Shown here: positions 34,691 to 47,177 of the stretch, in pieces
How positions within the stretch are numbered: the stretch's first letter is position 1
How the letters are laid out: every line of letters starts with the position of its first letter
Source of the DNA: Dastarcus helophoroides
Taxonomy: Eukaryota; Arthropoda; Insecta; Coleoptera; Bothrideridae
NCBI GenBank assembly: GCA_028583605.1
Contig: CM053325.1
Span: 48,802,987 to 48,866,986, forward strand
Direction: 5' to 3'
DNA length: 64,000 bases
Notes under the pieces: generated by a model
What the model saw: only the letters and a program-made list of their open reading frames with translations
What the model was told of the DNA's origin: nothing
Database searches by the model: none
Made by a program: the position numbers and the translations under genes

Positions 34691-37480
34691 TCGAAATTGG
34701 TTTTTCCTTTTATACCACAATACAGAATTTAATTTTGAAAGGAGGGACCAACTCACAGAAACATAAAATTTAAATAAGCTCATACAAATATTCTACAAGT
34801 TGTGTAATATTAAATTAGTCATTAGTAAATGCAACATGTATGGATTCCTTTAAGTCATGCCGAATGTTAGGAACCCTGAATGACTGATACGCAGGGGAGG
34901 GTTCTGTTCCATAACTATCTAGAAATCGAATATTCTAGAACAAACGACTTAGTGACGAAGATGAGTTTTCAGTAGTAAACGAAAATTGTTTTATTATGGA
35001 ACCAACAAGCCACAACAATATATTTATATTACAATTGTTTATTGTTTTCTGCGAAAGTAGGAGATTTTTTTAATTTACAAATATAAAACTAATTCAATGA
35101 CAGATTTAATCGCAAAAGCATGAAATAACGCAAACTGCCGATTAAAAATATCAGCACCACCTCGAAACAACCAGTTTTTTCGAACACAAGTCTAATAAAA
35201 TTGTTTCTTTTACGTTTTCTACTCTTAACTGAAAACAATGGTTTACACTGTCACGACTTCCAGGAATTTCTAGTAACGTACAAATGATTGAAGATTAAGA
35301 AATAGTTTCTTTATAAGGAAAGTAATGTTTTACCTTTCAAGCAACCACACTTCGATTAAATCTCTTGCTTCTTGCAAACCAATTTACGGTTATTTAACAC
35401 GATGAATATCAGTCTTAAATTTTTTCGTAAGTTGTCGAATTCTGAGAATTATCAAGACTTCAAGACACTATCTCAGTGAAACCGTTCTTAAGATGGAGCC
35501 GAGCGAATCGCTTTATGGATGCTAATTAAAATGCATGATATAAATGTTCATTTATGAGCTCACTCTACGTGCACCACAGAGAATTACTTAGGAGAAAAAC
35601 AAGTTAAAATTTAAAATACATCAAATAAACGATGTGATATCTAAAAAAACTTTTTTCCAAAATTTAAGATCAAAGCCACCATCAGAAACGCGTTGGCGGG
35701 AACGAAAAGTTTACATATCGAGTTTAATGCAGACATTTTAAGAAAAATTCAGCCAGGAGCGAATCCGGCTAGCACAATAAGGATCTATCCCAATGACTAC
35801 AGTAAATAGACCAAATTAAATTATTTTGTTTTTGAACGAATATGAAATGTTATCCAAATTTTCTTGTGTTATAATTAAAAAATTAAAAAATTGTCTATTT
35901 TTAGATATGCACTCCTTGTTCTACAATCAATCCAAATTCTTATGGAACTGATAACTGTCTATAATGGCTCAATAAAAAGCATTTATTGTCATGATTAACT
36001 CGAATCGCGCTAAAATGTTCGATTCCAACCACAAGAACTGCGTTGCGTCCAATTTAATAAACTAGTGCTAACTATGAAAATATTCTAAATGAAATAATGT
36101 AAAAGACAAATTTTGTCTGCATTCTAGCCTTCAGCTAAATCAGGATTTTTTATTTGAAAAAACTATTACTATATAGTCAAAGAGTCCTGGAATGCAAGCA
36201 CCTTTTTTATCATACATTATTTTTTTTCTCAACATTCTCAATATCGAAAAAACCTGTTATGCAGATAATATATGACCGAATACCAACTAACCCTATTAAA
36301 AATCAAAATTTTATCTTTAGAAACCTAAAAGAACACGGGGAATGCTCACTTCTGATACATTTTGAGGTATACTTTTAAGATGATTGGGCTGAAAATTAAA
36401 AAAATATATACCTTGGGAACCCTAGAGGTAGCTCCTTCGAATGGTACCTCACACGATATACATATTAACTAAACTTGATTTTTCGGAGACCAAATTAGCC
36501 TTCCATTTTATTATAGAATATTTTCTTTTTTTAATCGTCCTAATAATCCCTATTTGAGTTTAAAAATATAAATTTTAGAAAAAATGTAAAGTTTAAACTG
36601 GACATTTTAAACAAACTAAATTTCAGAAAAAACTAAAAACTATCACCTTAAAATTTCAAATCAAAATTTTTGGAAAGACTAGGAGTTTCAGCCAAAAAAT
36701 TAAAAACTAAAAAACTTAAAATTATCAAGTTATAGCTCCAAATTCCGGGAAAAATCGAATTTTCGAGTTTAAATTTTTAATTTGCAGTGAGCTGATATTT
36801 TAAATTATCTTTGAATGACTAAATTAGAGGTGAGAATTTTAACATTTTTCGTAAAAATCGGACTTCAGGGTTAAAAATTTAAAAAGAAAAAGGTTAGACA
36901 TTAGAGATAGATATAGATACTAACAGCATTACTTGTTTTGTTTATTCATTGGAACATAGATTAAGACATACATGAAACGCATGAATTTTATTTATTTCAA
37001 CGTGTGGTCTTAAATCTATAATTAACAAGAAGGTATTTCCTTCGTAACGTAATATTATCTTAGCATCAACTTTTCTTAAAGTGTGTTAACAATATATGAC
37101 AATTTGAATATCATTGCCGTTATGAAATACCTATACTAAGCGTGCTAGTGTAACTGTATATTAATTGTAACATGGACAAGGCATAATTCAATAACACCTT
37201 TTTGCATCTAAAAAATAATTATCCTGCTGATTGGCATTATGCACATAAATATTCAAGTATTAATTACAATGCAATAAATGTATTATTAAATCACTTTTTT
37301 AGTGTCTCTTTTATAATAAGACAATAATTCCATGCATTTACTTTGCCACGGCCTACATGTATTTATTAAATATATTTTTTATTTCTCTTATCATGACAGA
37401 ATAAAGCAATTTCTATTTTAGATGTAACATGGATGTAAAACTTAATTTGGCTGACCTTCAAATTTTTAGAAATTTGGATG
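34691..37480. other. Unassigned AT-rich DNA
   Basis: No supported gene. Parts near 36.5-36.9 kb resemble the degenerate repeat tracts. Confidence 0.45.
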
Positions 37481-37789
37481 CTTTCTGTCGAAATTCTATT
37501 TAAAAATTTCGGACAGTCTACCCTTAATCTAGAAATTTCGATTTTTACCTTGAAGTATCCAATTTAAATACGAAATTTCAACTCTTTTCAAAAAAATAAA
37601 TATAACGGCACCGTGCAAAACGGAAATAAATAATATAGTTTTTAAATGTTCCATTTTTGATAGGTTAAAAGGTATACTAGTTGACTATCGCTAAGAAGAA
37701 CCATTTTTTAAAAAAAACCGCGTTCTAAGTGTGCAAAGAAATGTAGTTTATGGATAACGCAAAACCCATTAACTGTGAGCTTGGGTTAC

Positions 37790-38010
37790 AGAAACATAAT
37801 TTTTTGATAATTAAATACCGTTAACGAACGTGATAAAGAAGACTTCCACGGCCATATTCGGTACAAGATATACTTCTTTCCGGATTGGACCTTATCAAAA
37901 AAACCCACAAAGGAAATTGTCAGTGCAGTGGAGTGTTCTATCAGAACTCTACCTAAGGAAAGAACCGCAGATCCTATCCGTGTTGAAATAGCAAAAATTT
38001 TGAAAATTGC
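37790..38010 (-). repeat. Family 2 repeat fragment
   Basis: GAAGACTTCCACGGCCATA and CTTTCCGGATTGGACCTT match, in reverse, the outer arm of family 2 (CTGGCCGTGGAAG, GGTCCAATCCCGG). The rest has diverged. Confidence 0.5.
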
Positions 38011-38396
38011 CAAGCTACAAAAGTCTAAAGTTCTTCGGCTCGTTGTCAGCACTATAAATTCATCCACCTAAAATGTTTCAAAATATTTATCAAACGTCCT
38101 CAAACCACGTATCACAAATACATCGTTACACATCCTAAATTTTAAACACTGTAGAATTGTTCGAATTAATCCTGGAGTCCAACGTTTTACTGGCAAGTTT
38201 TGACGTTGCTTCACTGTTCATTAATATATGTTTCCGACTCCATGACGATAATTTGTCAATTACTTTTAGAGAATGAGAATGCATATTGACTAGTTGATCT
38301 AACTGAAATGTGCCTCACATCGAGTTATTTTCCTTTTAATGATAGCTTCTACAAACAAGTTTCCGGTACTCCAATGGATTCCCCCCTAGAAATGTT

Positions 38397-38596
38397 AATT
38401 TCTTTAACTCTACTTTGACAATATACAGTTAGACCAAAATCTTGACCTTCCTGTTTTTCCTTTCCAAAATTAGCTCAAGGTTCATGCTAATTAATGCTTT
38501 TTAATTAACAAGAACCTTGAACTAATTTTGGAAAAGAACAATACGAAGGTCAAGATTTTGGTTTAACTGTAGATTGTCAAAGTAGAACGAAATTTC
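38397..38596. repeat. Near-perfect palindromic element (about 97-bp arms, 6-nt loop)
   Basis: The arms are 38397-38494 and 38501-38596. Shared blocks include CTACTTTGACAAT, CCAAAATCTTGACCTTC, TCCAAAATTAG and CTAATTAA. The loop is about six bases. It behaves like a small foldback MITE; the target duplication was not resolved. Confidence 0.75.
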
Positions 38597-39158
38597 AAAG
38601 GAAACCAAGAGGTGATTTTGCGAGAGATAGTTATTTCACAACCAACAAATCTTTTAGCTAACTAGATAAAATTCGTACCTAATAATGCTTACAAATCCTG
38701 TGACCTTGAATCTGCTATTAATCAACGCTTCACCCTACATTTCGATTTGAACCCCTCAAAATTTGGTTATTTCACCAGTATTTCTTCCGTAGGTTCATAT
38801 AGCCACTGATGCAATAGTAAATTTCATAAGGAAACAATTTTCATTATCTTCCAAAGATCTTGCAAAGATAAGAATAACACCTTTTTGTTCCGGTGGTGTG
38901 TGTACAATTCCTTGTACTTGTGATAGAGTGTACAGTGTCCATTAGGAAAAAGACTACTTGTTTAAAACATAAATATACGAGAACAAAAGATGCCTTCAAT
39001 ATTGTTCATTTTCGCAGAGCGGGAGTAAGATTTTTTTAACATTTCTTTTAATTTCAACAGTACTGATTATTACAACAGAAAGATACGGGGGCCATTTAAA
39101 TTCAAAAGTTTGCCAATAACATTAAAATTGACGGCGATTATATCCTCCCCTTCATTTG

Positions 39159-39240
39159 GAAGCTGCTCAGCACTCACTTCTACAGTCATTGTGAAATCTT
39201 CACAATCACATGGCTGCGGAGGTGAGTGCTGAGCAGCTTC
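39159..39240. repeat. Perfect 19-bp inverted repeat
   Basis: GAAGCTGCTCAGCACTCAC at 39159-39177 and its exact complement at 39222-39240, with 44 bases between. The GC level is higher than the surroundings. Purpose unknown. Confidence 0.7.
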
Positions 39241-39424
39241 TTTTCTTACCTTTCTTAACACATTGAGTCACCGTGTTCTTTCTGTTTTGACTATGTTGTT
39301 TTTTTACCATTTTTATTTTGGAAGAGTTGTGGTTTTGGTATCTAGTAAAGTTCACGTTGAGTACCAGTGTCGTTAGGCTTAAATATAGGTTTTCGTTCCG
39401 TATGGTTACTAATGTTTCCCTAGT

Positions 39425-39620
39425 CTTCTGCCTTGAATTTGGTTTGCTTTGTTCGCGGAGAAACTTTCTACAATGACGTCGAACACTTTCAGTAGTAGAT
39501 CCTTCACACGGTCCAGTCTGGGAAGAAGTTTTTTATTGACGTTTTTGGCCGTATAAGTCTCGGTTGTCGTATTGTAAAATAACCTAGGACATATTTGTAT
39601 TTCTTTAAATAAGATTAATA
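39425..39620 (+). repeat. Family 2 repeat fragment, degraded
   Basis: GACGTCGAACACTTTCAGTA, ACACGGTCCAGTCTGGGAAG and GGCCGTATAAG follow the order seen in family 2 right arms. The hammerhead-like core is no longer recognisable. Confidence 0.5.
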
Positions 39621-40191
39621 AAAGAAAACAAATTAAATGAATTTTAGCCATAATAATGAAATAGTTTTACTTATCTTGTAACTTCAGCAAATTATATTTT
39701 GAACAATTTGCTTCCTTTGTTTTTAAGAATTTAAAATCTTTTGTAATATTAAAAGTGCCCACCACCAAAAGTGATTTTATAGTTTTAAATTTTCAGCATT
39801 TTTCGACACGTTAACCTTAAATTGAAAATGTGCTTTGAACTTTAAACTTCTAGAAAAAAGCAGAAAGTTCGTCTTCAAGCTCAATACATAAAAATCTACT
39901 TTCGCATTTAAAACTATCCACAACAATAAACATATCATGTGCCATCTAATTTTCACAAAGAATACTCCTACCATATTGCGTGTCCCAAATGACCAATAAC
40001 AGTGGTTATAAATAAAAATGCGTTGTTCGGAGTAAACGTTTTGTTTAGTAAACTTACTGCAAAGATTTAAATACAAAATTATCAGCGAAAAGTCAGTGGG
40101 CAATTTATGCAGCTTGTTTTTCATTATAATAATTGAAATGAAATTTTTTTTCCCTGAAATCAAAAAAGATTAAGAAACTCAACAAAGGTTG

Positions 40192-40232
40192 CTCTAATGC
40201 GTTTCGATAGCCAAGCTATCATCTTCAGAGAG
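40192..40232 (-). other. Hammerhead-ribozyme-like motif (family 1) downstream of GIY-YIG
   Basis: On the minus strand: CTCT, CTGAAGA, T, the GATAGC-TTG-GCTATC hairpin, GAAA, CGCATT, AGAG. The stem III palindrome is ACGCAT here instead of ACGCGT, a one-base decay. It lies 3' of the GIY-YIG frame on the same strand. Confidence 0.45.
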
Positions 40233-40352
40233 ATACTAACACCTAATCCTAAAATTAACCCTTATATACTAAGAATATTCACTTCGTGCATGATCGACCG
40301 CATCAGAACGCGCATGCCCATCTAATTATACACGTAGTAGTGTCAAAATTCC

Positions 40353-40649
40353 TTATCTATCAACCTTAGCTATTTTTAACAGAGATAAATGGCCTAAAAG
40401 CCCAGCGCAACAATTCATAATGTTGTCTCCAGCCTTACGGATGGTTAAGCTTTCACATGCATTTAACATAAAATTCTTATTTACTACTCTTAACAGTTTA
40501 ATATTATTATCTATCCTATGATCTAATTCAAAAGCATGTCGAGCAACACTTGACTTCTCAGTTCTTCCGTACCTCAAATGAATCAAATGCTCCTTCAGTC
40601 GGATTTTAAGAGATCCTCTAGCCTGCCGTACGTACTTATTGAAATACAA
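40353..40649 (-). pseudogene. GIY-YIG endonuclease domain of a Penelope-like element, truncated
   Basis: The 98-codon frame keeps the C-terminal two thirds of a GIY-YIG nuclease domain as found at the end of Penelope-like polyproteins: YVRQARGSLKIRLKEH (with the conserved Arg), RHAFELDHRI, and ACESLTIRK (with the conserved Glu), then a MNCCAG-like tail. The GIY strand and the whole reverse transcriptase are gone. The first codons (MYFN) come from the terminal repeat fused at the breakpoint. A second, more damaged copy lies at about 55840-56050. It would be expected to nick DNA if complete; this copy cannot. Confidence 0.75.
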
Positions 40650-41090
40650 ATATTATCTTGAGAGATATATTATCTCTATTAAGATGTTAGCTTGGATATC
40701 CAAACGCGTTAAAGCAACCTTTGATTTATTTTTAATCTTTCTTGGTTTCAGGGGACAATATTTGCATTTCAATTTTTGAAGATAACCAAGGACCAGTCCG
40801 TTGCATGAAAAAAAATGACAATAATTATACTACAATACGTTTGATTTCGGTTTCTTATATTTATGGAATATATTATGGAGTCTCTTGGACTTCATCTATA
40901 TCACATTATTCTTGAATGTCAACAATGATTATTATCCTTGGACGATGACAGTTTTAAAATAAATAAATTTGGCGCGTCAGCTTTGACACCCTTGACATAA
41001 TTCAGGCATCATTGATATACAAATACAGATGATTTGAATTTGAACAACAGTTTCAATTTAATGAAAAGAAAAAAACTTTTCGTGAAATGG

Positions 41091-41574
41091 ATTTTTCTGA
41101 GAAACGAAAGCGAATTAGGTCTTACCCTTTTACACTCCACTTGCGAGGACCTGACCTACAATTTTTATAACAGTTATAAGGACCTGAGATTCTTAAGCTT
41201 GATTTTTCTCTAATAAGCTACGGTTTTCCTTGGTAAAAATTAAACTATTTGTTCAATCCTCACCAAAATCAATAGGGTTCTATTCCGAGAAATTCCGAAT
41301 CGACAGAAATAAGAATGGCGAAAAAACACAGTTAAGTATTGCGACCTGTATAGTGATAATATACTCAGACGACATAGTACACACAGACCAATTGATGGAA
41401 CTGAATCATTTTTCAATTACGAATTTTGAAGTTAATAGCAACTTTAGAATACCGCACAGGGTATAACTGTTTAGAAAAACTTCTGCTCTATCCAAAGCGC
41501 TATCTTACAACTGGTGCAAAATTACCTAAGATATAATCAGTCACTTACTTTACTTTTTCGAATCCGAATCCCAA
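41091..41574. other. Unassigned AT-rich DNA
   Basis: Nothing supported between R3 copy B and the LINE C-terminus. Confidence 0.4.
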
Positions 41575-44170
41575 CATCTTCAAATGTTCAGCCCAGAATC
41601 TGGCCACGTCTATCGAGCCACAAATCATCAAGGGTTCATTTTGAAGGGCATAGCACATGATCTTAGATGAGACACATTATGAATTTCTCCGCAATCACAC
41701 TGTATGTCATCTTTGGCTGCGATGCCCCACTTTGACAGATTAGTCTTGACATACACAGCTTCATCCCTGGTGATGGTTTTTGGTGTAGTGGATCGGTTTC
41801 TGGGGGTTTTATGTCGACGGTTCTCATAAAGGGTCTTCTGGATTTGAGCCTGCTCACTCCTTGTGGATCTTCAAGTTGATATAGAGAGTGTCTATCATCA
41901 AAGGTTTATTTGAACTTTTCCACGTAGTGCACACTGGCTCTACGATGTTCCGATGGTGCAAAACCCGATGCTTGTTATAGCAAGGGCAGGGGGTGGGTTT
42001 CATACAGCCTGTAATTATTCTGCAAGTATCGTTCAGTGTCTTAGTGACATGCTTTGCATGTTTTGATCGATTCCATACCGGGTACGCATATTCTGCTGTG
42101 GAGAAACGCATAGCTTTCGCTGTTATCCTAAGGACTCCTGAGTTCGCTCCCTATCTGCTCTCTAGAAGTTTCCTTAGGAGGTTACTTCTGGTGTTGACCT
42201 TCTGCTTGGTTTTGTGGCAGTGCTACTTGTACGTGAGAGAGTGATCGAGCACGACTTCTAGGTACTTTGGGGTGTCTGTGTGTTCCAACGTTTGTCCCTC
42301 TCAGGTTACTTTTATTTTTTTAGTAGCCAGATGTGTATTTAAATGGAAGGCGGAAACCTGAGTTTTAGTAAGGTTTGGTTTCAGCGAGGTCTGTTTGTAG
42401 AAGCTTGACAACATTTGTAGGGCTTCCTCTAAAATAGTTTCTTTAATTTGAAACAATTTCGCCCGTATGGCAATGTCGAGGTCGTCGGCATATATAAAAT
42501 GATTCGCCTCATAGTGAACCGGTTGGTCATTAGTATAGATATTAAAAAGGGATAGTGCCAGCACGTTCCCTTGAGGCACTCCATTCCTTTGTGTTTTCCA
42601 CCTACTCTTCTTTCCATCGAGTACAAGATAGTACTGCCTATTACATAACAGTGATTAGACTATTTTTGTGAAATTGTAGTCCTTTAATGTCTTGTAGGTT
42701 TTTGTCAAGAGTGATTTGTGGTTAACGGTATCGTAAGCGGCTGAGAGATTAACCTAGGCTAACCCAGTTATCTTCTTTCGTTCAAATCCCTTTCGATAAA
42801 TTCAGTGATGTTGCCATGTACAGGATTTTCCTGGCCTGAAGCCCGCCTGTTGAGGAATAACTTTTGAATCCAGATAGTTTTGAATACGGTTAAAAATAAG
42901 GCATTCATACAGTTTGAACATATGACATAATAGAGATATCGGGCGGTAGCTGCTTCACAGCTCAGGGTCTTTCCCTGGTTTGAGAGGAGCAATTATTTTA
43001 GACTTGCGTCATTGTTTTGGTACTTGATAGGTAGTCTTGAAATTGTTATAGAGTCCCAATAGCCATAGTTTTGATTTTGGCCGAGTGCATAATTTGTTTT
43101 GTATTTCAGCCACTTCGAGCGATTTCCCATTTTTTATATTATCTATGCCCTTCTTGAGTTCGTCGATGATAAGCAGGTCCTTGAGTAAGTTGTTCTCTAT
43201 TTCTGGGTTCCTTTTTATTTTTGTTTCTGTTTTTGGGGACTTTGTTCTGTTTGTCTTGCCATTAACAAGGAGTTGGTGTGCAACTTGATTTGGGTTTACT
43301 GCACATGGTTTTTTCATCTCTGTAGGGTCTCCGTTGAGTTTCTGTACCATATTCCACGCCTGCTTACTACTATGCGTCATGTCCATCTTTTCAAGAGCTT
43401 CAATCCATCTTTTCTGTCTAACGGCGCTTAGTATTTCTTATAGTTTTTCGCCTATGTCTGCAGTAATTTCACTGAATGTTATGTTCTGCAAAGTTCTACA
43501 AAGGCTTCGGGTTGTAGCTACATAAGGACTTTTATATCAAGTTCACTTAAATAATTTAGTCAGTCAGCTTTTTTAAAGTTGAATCTCCGTTTAAAAGCAA
43601 TTTTAGGGGTTTTCAGGGCAGTGTAAACGCATATAGCTACGGGTCTATGTTGTCTTCTTGGAATAGGTTTACAGATCTTCTTGACGCATCGGTCCTCTAT
43701 TGTTGGGTTGGTTAAGGTGAGATCAGGATTACATCATTTCTTCCATATTTTGCTTTGGAAGGAATGCGGTAGTTTCGGGTCATGTACTAAGACCAAATTT
43801 CCTTGTTCGGCACATTACTCCACTGATTCTCCATTTTTATCCGTAAATTGGTAGCCCCTTGGTGTTGTGGCTATTGAGGTCCCCTAAAGCAAATTTTGTC
43901 TGTTTAGACTTGAAATTTTTTAAAGGGGTAAAGATGAATTCTCTCCCTGGGGGTTGTATACAGAGGTAACAGTAAGTTTACCAATTTCGGCTGTAAAATT
44001 TTCTATATCATTGTGGTATGCTTTCTCTGCAGATGCGACAATTATACCGTTCTTAACCAGGATAGCGCTGCCATGGTGTGCACTCGGCTGTTCCACAACA
44101 AGCTGCATCCCGTCAATCTTTGATCTGTATGTCATTTGGCTGCGGTAACATGTAGATAAAATTTCTTGTT
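41575..44170 (-). pseudogene. Jockey/I-group LINE ORF2, decayed (EN-RT-C-terminus)
   Basis: On the minus strand the parts follow in order. Endonuclease part: HHGSAILVKNGIIV, then FTAEIGKLTVTSVYNPQGE, about 44135-43920. Linker: DMTHSSKQAWNMVQKLNGDP, about 43386-43320. RT N-terminal part: SYRPISLLCHMFKLYE, about 42920. RT motif C: FIYADDLDIAIRA within 42579-42301, preceded by PQGNVLALSLFNIYTND. C-terminal part: FSTAEYAYPVWNRS, about 42110. Zinc-knuckle-like end: CDCGEIHNVSHLRSC, about 41700. At least six frame changes or stops separate them, so it is inactive. It is a different family from the LINE pieces at 33.7 and 48.6 kb. The 5' boundary is uncertain and may reach beyond 44.2 kb. Confidence 0.85.
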
Positions 44171-44413
44171 TATTGTTTATGGTCAGTGATATCCTCGAGT
44201 TTTATGGTTACTATTGTCATGTCAGAGTTGGCTCTGTAAAGAGCCCTTGATTGTTTTGTTTTCTCATCTTTTCTTTCTATTCGAGCTTTGGATTCGGTGA
44301 TGGAAGGATTAGCCACCCAAATGGCGTTCCAAGGGAGCGTCAGTGACATGCTTAAATGCTTAATATACTTAATGAGAGTTTAGGTTTTGCGTATCACTTG
44401 CGTGCAGGCTCCG

Positions 44414-44500
44414 TGCTCTCCAGTTTTATGGCGACAAGTCCAATTTTTGGTATTTCTCGATAATAGAACAAACCATGACCGATGATCGTGGTGTGCAATG
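44414..44500 (+). repeat. Dispersed repeat shared with 15.0 kb
   Basis: Matches the reverse complement of 15009-15095, including AATAGAACAAACCA and GATCGTGGTGTGCAAT. Class unknown. Confidence 0.55.
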
Positions 44501-45663
44501 TAATTTTAAATAATCATAATTTTAATATAAAAAAAACTACAAGTTGATATTCAGCGGATGACGAAATGTGCATCATTTATCTGCATGCTGTGAACCAAAA
44601 TAAATCCAAATAATTCAAAAAAATTGAAATATTCTGAAATTGTCATTATTGTTTTTATTATGAAACCAATTGTGAGTTTTGTGAGCTCTTTACAATTAGA
44701 TCCGAATTTACTTTATGCATATTGAGGAAGATCCTTAATCGCGATTGCCTTTTAACAATTGAGTGATCTACTTGTTTTTTCAGCTAGGAAATACATTTTT
44801 TTGTTTCAACTATTTGACATAAGACAACAAAATAACTTATTTTTTCATTAACATGTTCACAATCACGTTTTAAAAAAATATTCAAATTGGTAAAAGCATG
44901 AAAATTAATATTTATCTATATTCGAAAATTCTTTAAATTTAGGAGTAGATTTTTTTCTATATCGCTTTAAAATATATTTATACTATTCCGTTTATAATGA
45001 TCTTTGATTACTTTTTGTTTGTTTTGCTTTTAGTTGAATAGTGTCCAACGAAAACCAATATATTTAATGAAAAGAATGATTTATCGTTCCGGCTGCTATA
45101 GTGGAGTCGGTGGCCTACAAGAGTGGGTATGGCATGTCTTATAACAATAAGAGCACAGAGAATTCCGCGTATAATTAGCAAAGGTCGCGAATAGCGCCGC
45201 GAGGTGCGCAGGTGTTCGTGAGACGCTTGGGCGCCCATCGCATTCTGCTCATCACCACCTGTACAATCTTCTTCTTATGCTTACATAGAATTTATTCGGT
45301 TTCACAAAGCAAAAACATATAACAATAAACTATTGTTCTAAGTACCTTTTCTGTAAAACTAGTAACAGTTACGTTAAGACTTTTGAATAAATGTAGAGGC
45401 GAAGATTTCGGATCAAAATAATTTAATAATGTACTGACCAATTGCTTTTGTGATCTTTTTTTGTGTATGCGGTAGTTTTGTTATACCAACTACGAAAAAG
45501 ATCGAGTTTTACAATGTAGCAATTAAAAAAAAGATCAAATAATAAGAACGATACATACTTCGAGCAGTGCTGCAGTATTAAGCGAATATGAAAGATGGTC
45601 CAAAATATTTCAGCTAAATTTTATAAATTTCGGTCCACACTGTCGATCAAGATTACTTTTTTC
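44501..45663. other. Unassigned AT-rich DNA
   Basis: No supported gene. A 76-codon minus-strand frame (45238-45008) has no recognisable domain. Confidence 0.4.
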
Positions 45664-45910
45664 TTAAGAATTATTCTTTTTTAAATGTATCTCGCGGTAA
45701 GTTACATCGTTAATCATCTCACACACAGCTTTAATGTTTTCCTGGGTGAGCGTTGTTTTTGGTGGAACTGGCCTAAGATCATCGCTGAGATTTGTGTGTC
45801 CTCTTTTAAGTTGAGAATATGAGCAAATAATTGTTAACAGATGTGGTGTTTCATTACCAAAAACAGCAATAACCCAGCAAGGCATTCTTCTTGCAATAAA
45901 CCTCTGAAAA
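45664..45910 (-). pseudogene. mariner-type transposase N-terminal fragment
   Basis: The minus-strand frame contains VFGNETPH, then QLKRGHTNLSDDLRPVPPKT and TLTQENIKAVCEMI, then VTYREI. This is the paired-like helix-turn-helix region of mariner transposases (family pattern: acidic DD-R-GRPKT linker, then ENI..V..MI...VTYREI). In intact relatives the Pro-rich linker reads GRP, here PVPP. The frame dies just after VTYREIH, and no catalytic DD(D/E) region was found downstream. It is a dead scrap. The identification rests on recalled family patterns. Confidence 0.65.
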
Positions 45911-46640
45911 TTGTAAAAAAATATCTCTCAGAAATGCTCTCGATTCAATTCTAGGATTCTAAACGACTTACGAATTTTCAAAATTCACTGTGACAAAACC
46001 ACTTGTATTTTGACCAAATTTTCAACACGTATTAATGAAATGTTGATGTTAATTTCGAAATTTTGTTACTTGCGCCCTCTGTGTGCTTATATGCAAAACT
46101 AAAAAGATATCCCTCATATAACCATATCCCAGAGACTAAAGACTTTGTTACGCATCCACACTTGCGCAATTCAGGTAAACAGTTTCCGGGATACATGACA
46201 ATTAGGACAGTCAACCATGGAGTTGCTGATTGTCCACACATAATTGTAATCCAGCGATTGGTCGCCATTAGTCTATTAACAACTGCAGAATTTTGTCTGT
46301 AGATAAGGTTTTCTCGATATTATCTACTAGCCATTATAGGAGCTTTGAAAATTTGAGAAAATTGATTTAAAGCTCTGAAACCCCCCAAAAAAATAGAACT
46401 TCAAACTACCATTTACAGCTACTAAAAGCGAAACAGTCTGCGGTTAAACAATAATAAAAAATTAAGGTAACACATCTGGAATTCCAAACTTGGGAAGCAA
46501 TGTTTTTAAGCGTAACTTTTAACAAAAGTTAAAAGAATGTCTGGCGTAATATATGTTAAGAAAAAACCTATTTTAAATTATAAACTATGAAAAAACTCTA
46601 CTACTAAAAATCTTTATGTAAAATTCATTTCGAGGTATCG
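45911..46640. other. Unassigned AT-rich DNA
   Basis: Overlapping frames on both strands near 46.03-46.30 kb contain scattered Cys and Trp but match nothing I recognise. Confidence 0.4.
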
Positions 46641-46649
46641 ATATCACGT

Positions 46650-46815
46650 GGGGCAACAACCAAAATAAAAGATATATTTCTTGCCAAATTGGACCTTGTG
46701 AAAGAATTACTAAAAATGTTCGACGTTTCGCTCATCGTCGTAGAGGGTTTCTTCAAGAACAAAAAAAAAGAACAGGAAAATCAAATTCAAGCCATCAGAT
46801 CACGGCAACAAAGTA
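46650..46815 (-). repeat. Family 2 repeat fragment with hammerhead-like core
   Basis: Minus strand: GTTC, TTGAAGA (C3 changed to T), A, ACCCTC...GAGC hairpin, GAAA, CGTC, GAAC. GTTC and GAAC still pair. The GGTCCAA/TTGGACC outer block and the GATCACGGCAACAAAGTATG block are recognisable. Confidence 0.5.
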
Positions 46816-47177
46816 TGTCAACTAGGTATTTTGTTTTCAAGGAAAAATTCCAAAGAAACGTAAAAAAATGTCTGACCTATTGGATGTTAAAAATACGTAT
46901 TTCAAGTTAAAAAGCTATAAGAAAACGTTTATAGAAGTCACTTAGATAAAGCACAAAGTACTCTATTTTCTACCGAAAAATTGTATTTACAATCCCAAAT
47001 CTTTTGAGAGGGATTTCTAATAACTTACGACATAAAGAAAATAAAGAAGGAAGTGGAGGTATAAACTCTAAAAAAAATCTCCTAAAGATTTACACTGCGA
47101 AAAACTTTCAGCAATTTTAGCCGCTTAAGAACATTAAGAAGCTTCATCTAAAGTATTAAAATTTTAAAAAAGTTTTA

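Larger units (their letters stand above)
40135..40805 (-). mobile_element. Penelope-like retroelement fragment
   Basis: On the minus strand the piece runs from a family 1 terminal block (GAAACCAAGAAAG region, 40740-40760) into a GIY-YIG frame, then non-coding 3' sequence, then a family 1 block with the hammerhead-like motif at 40192-40232. The reverse transcriptase is missing. Penelope-like elements end in a GIY-YIG endonuclease and are known to carry hammerhead motifs in their repeated ends, which this layout fits. It interrupts R3 copy B. Confidence 0.7.
39750..41090 (+). repeat. R3 interspersed repeat, copy B (split by Penelope fragment)
   Basis: R3 sequence runs from about 39750 to 40134 and resumes at about 40806. 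It matches copies A and C in the same order: CAGAAAGTTCGTCTTCAAG, TTTGTTTAGTAAACTTACTG, then ATAAATTTGGC and CAGCTTTGACACCCTTGACA. The two edges of the insertion carry ATTATAATAATTG and ATGACAATAATTAT, which look like a degraded target duplication. Confidence 0.7.
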
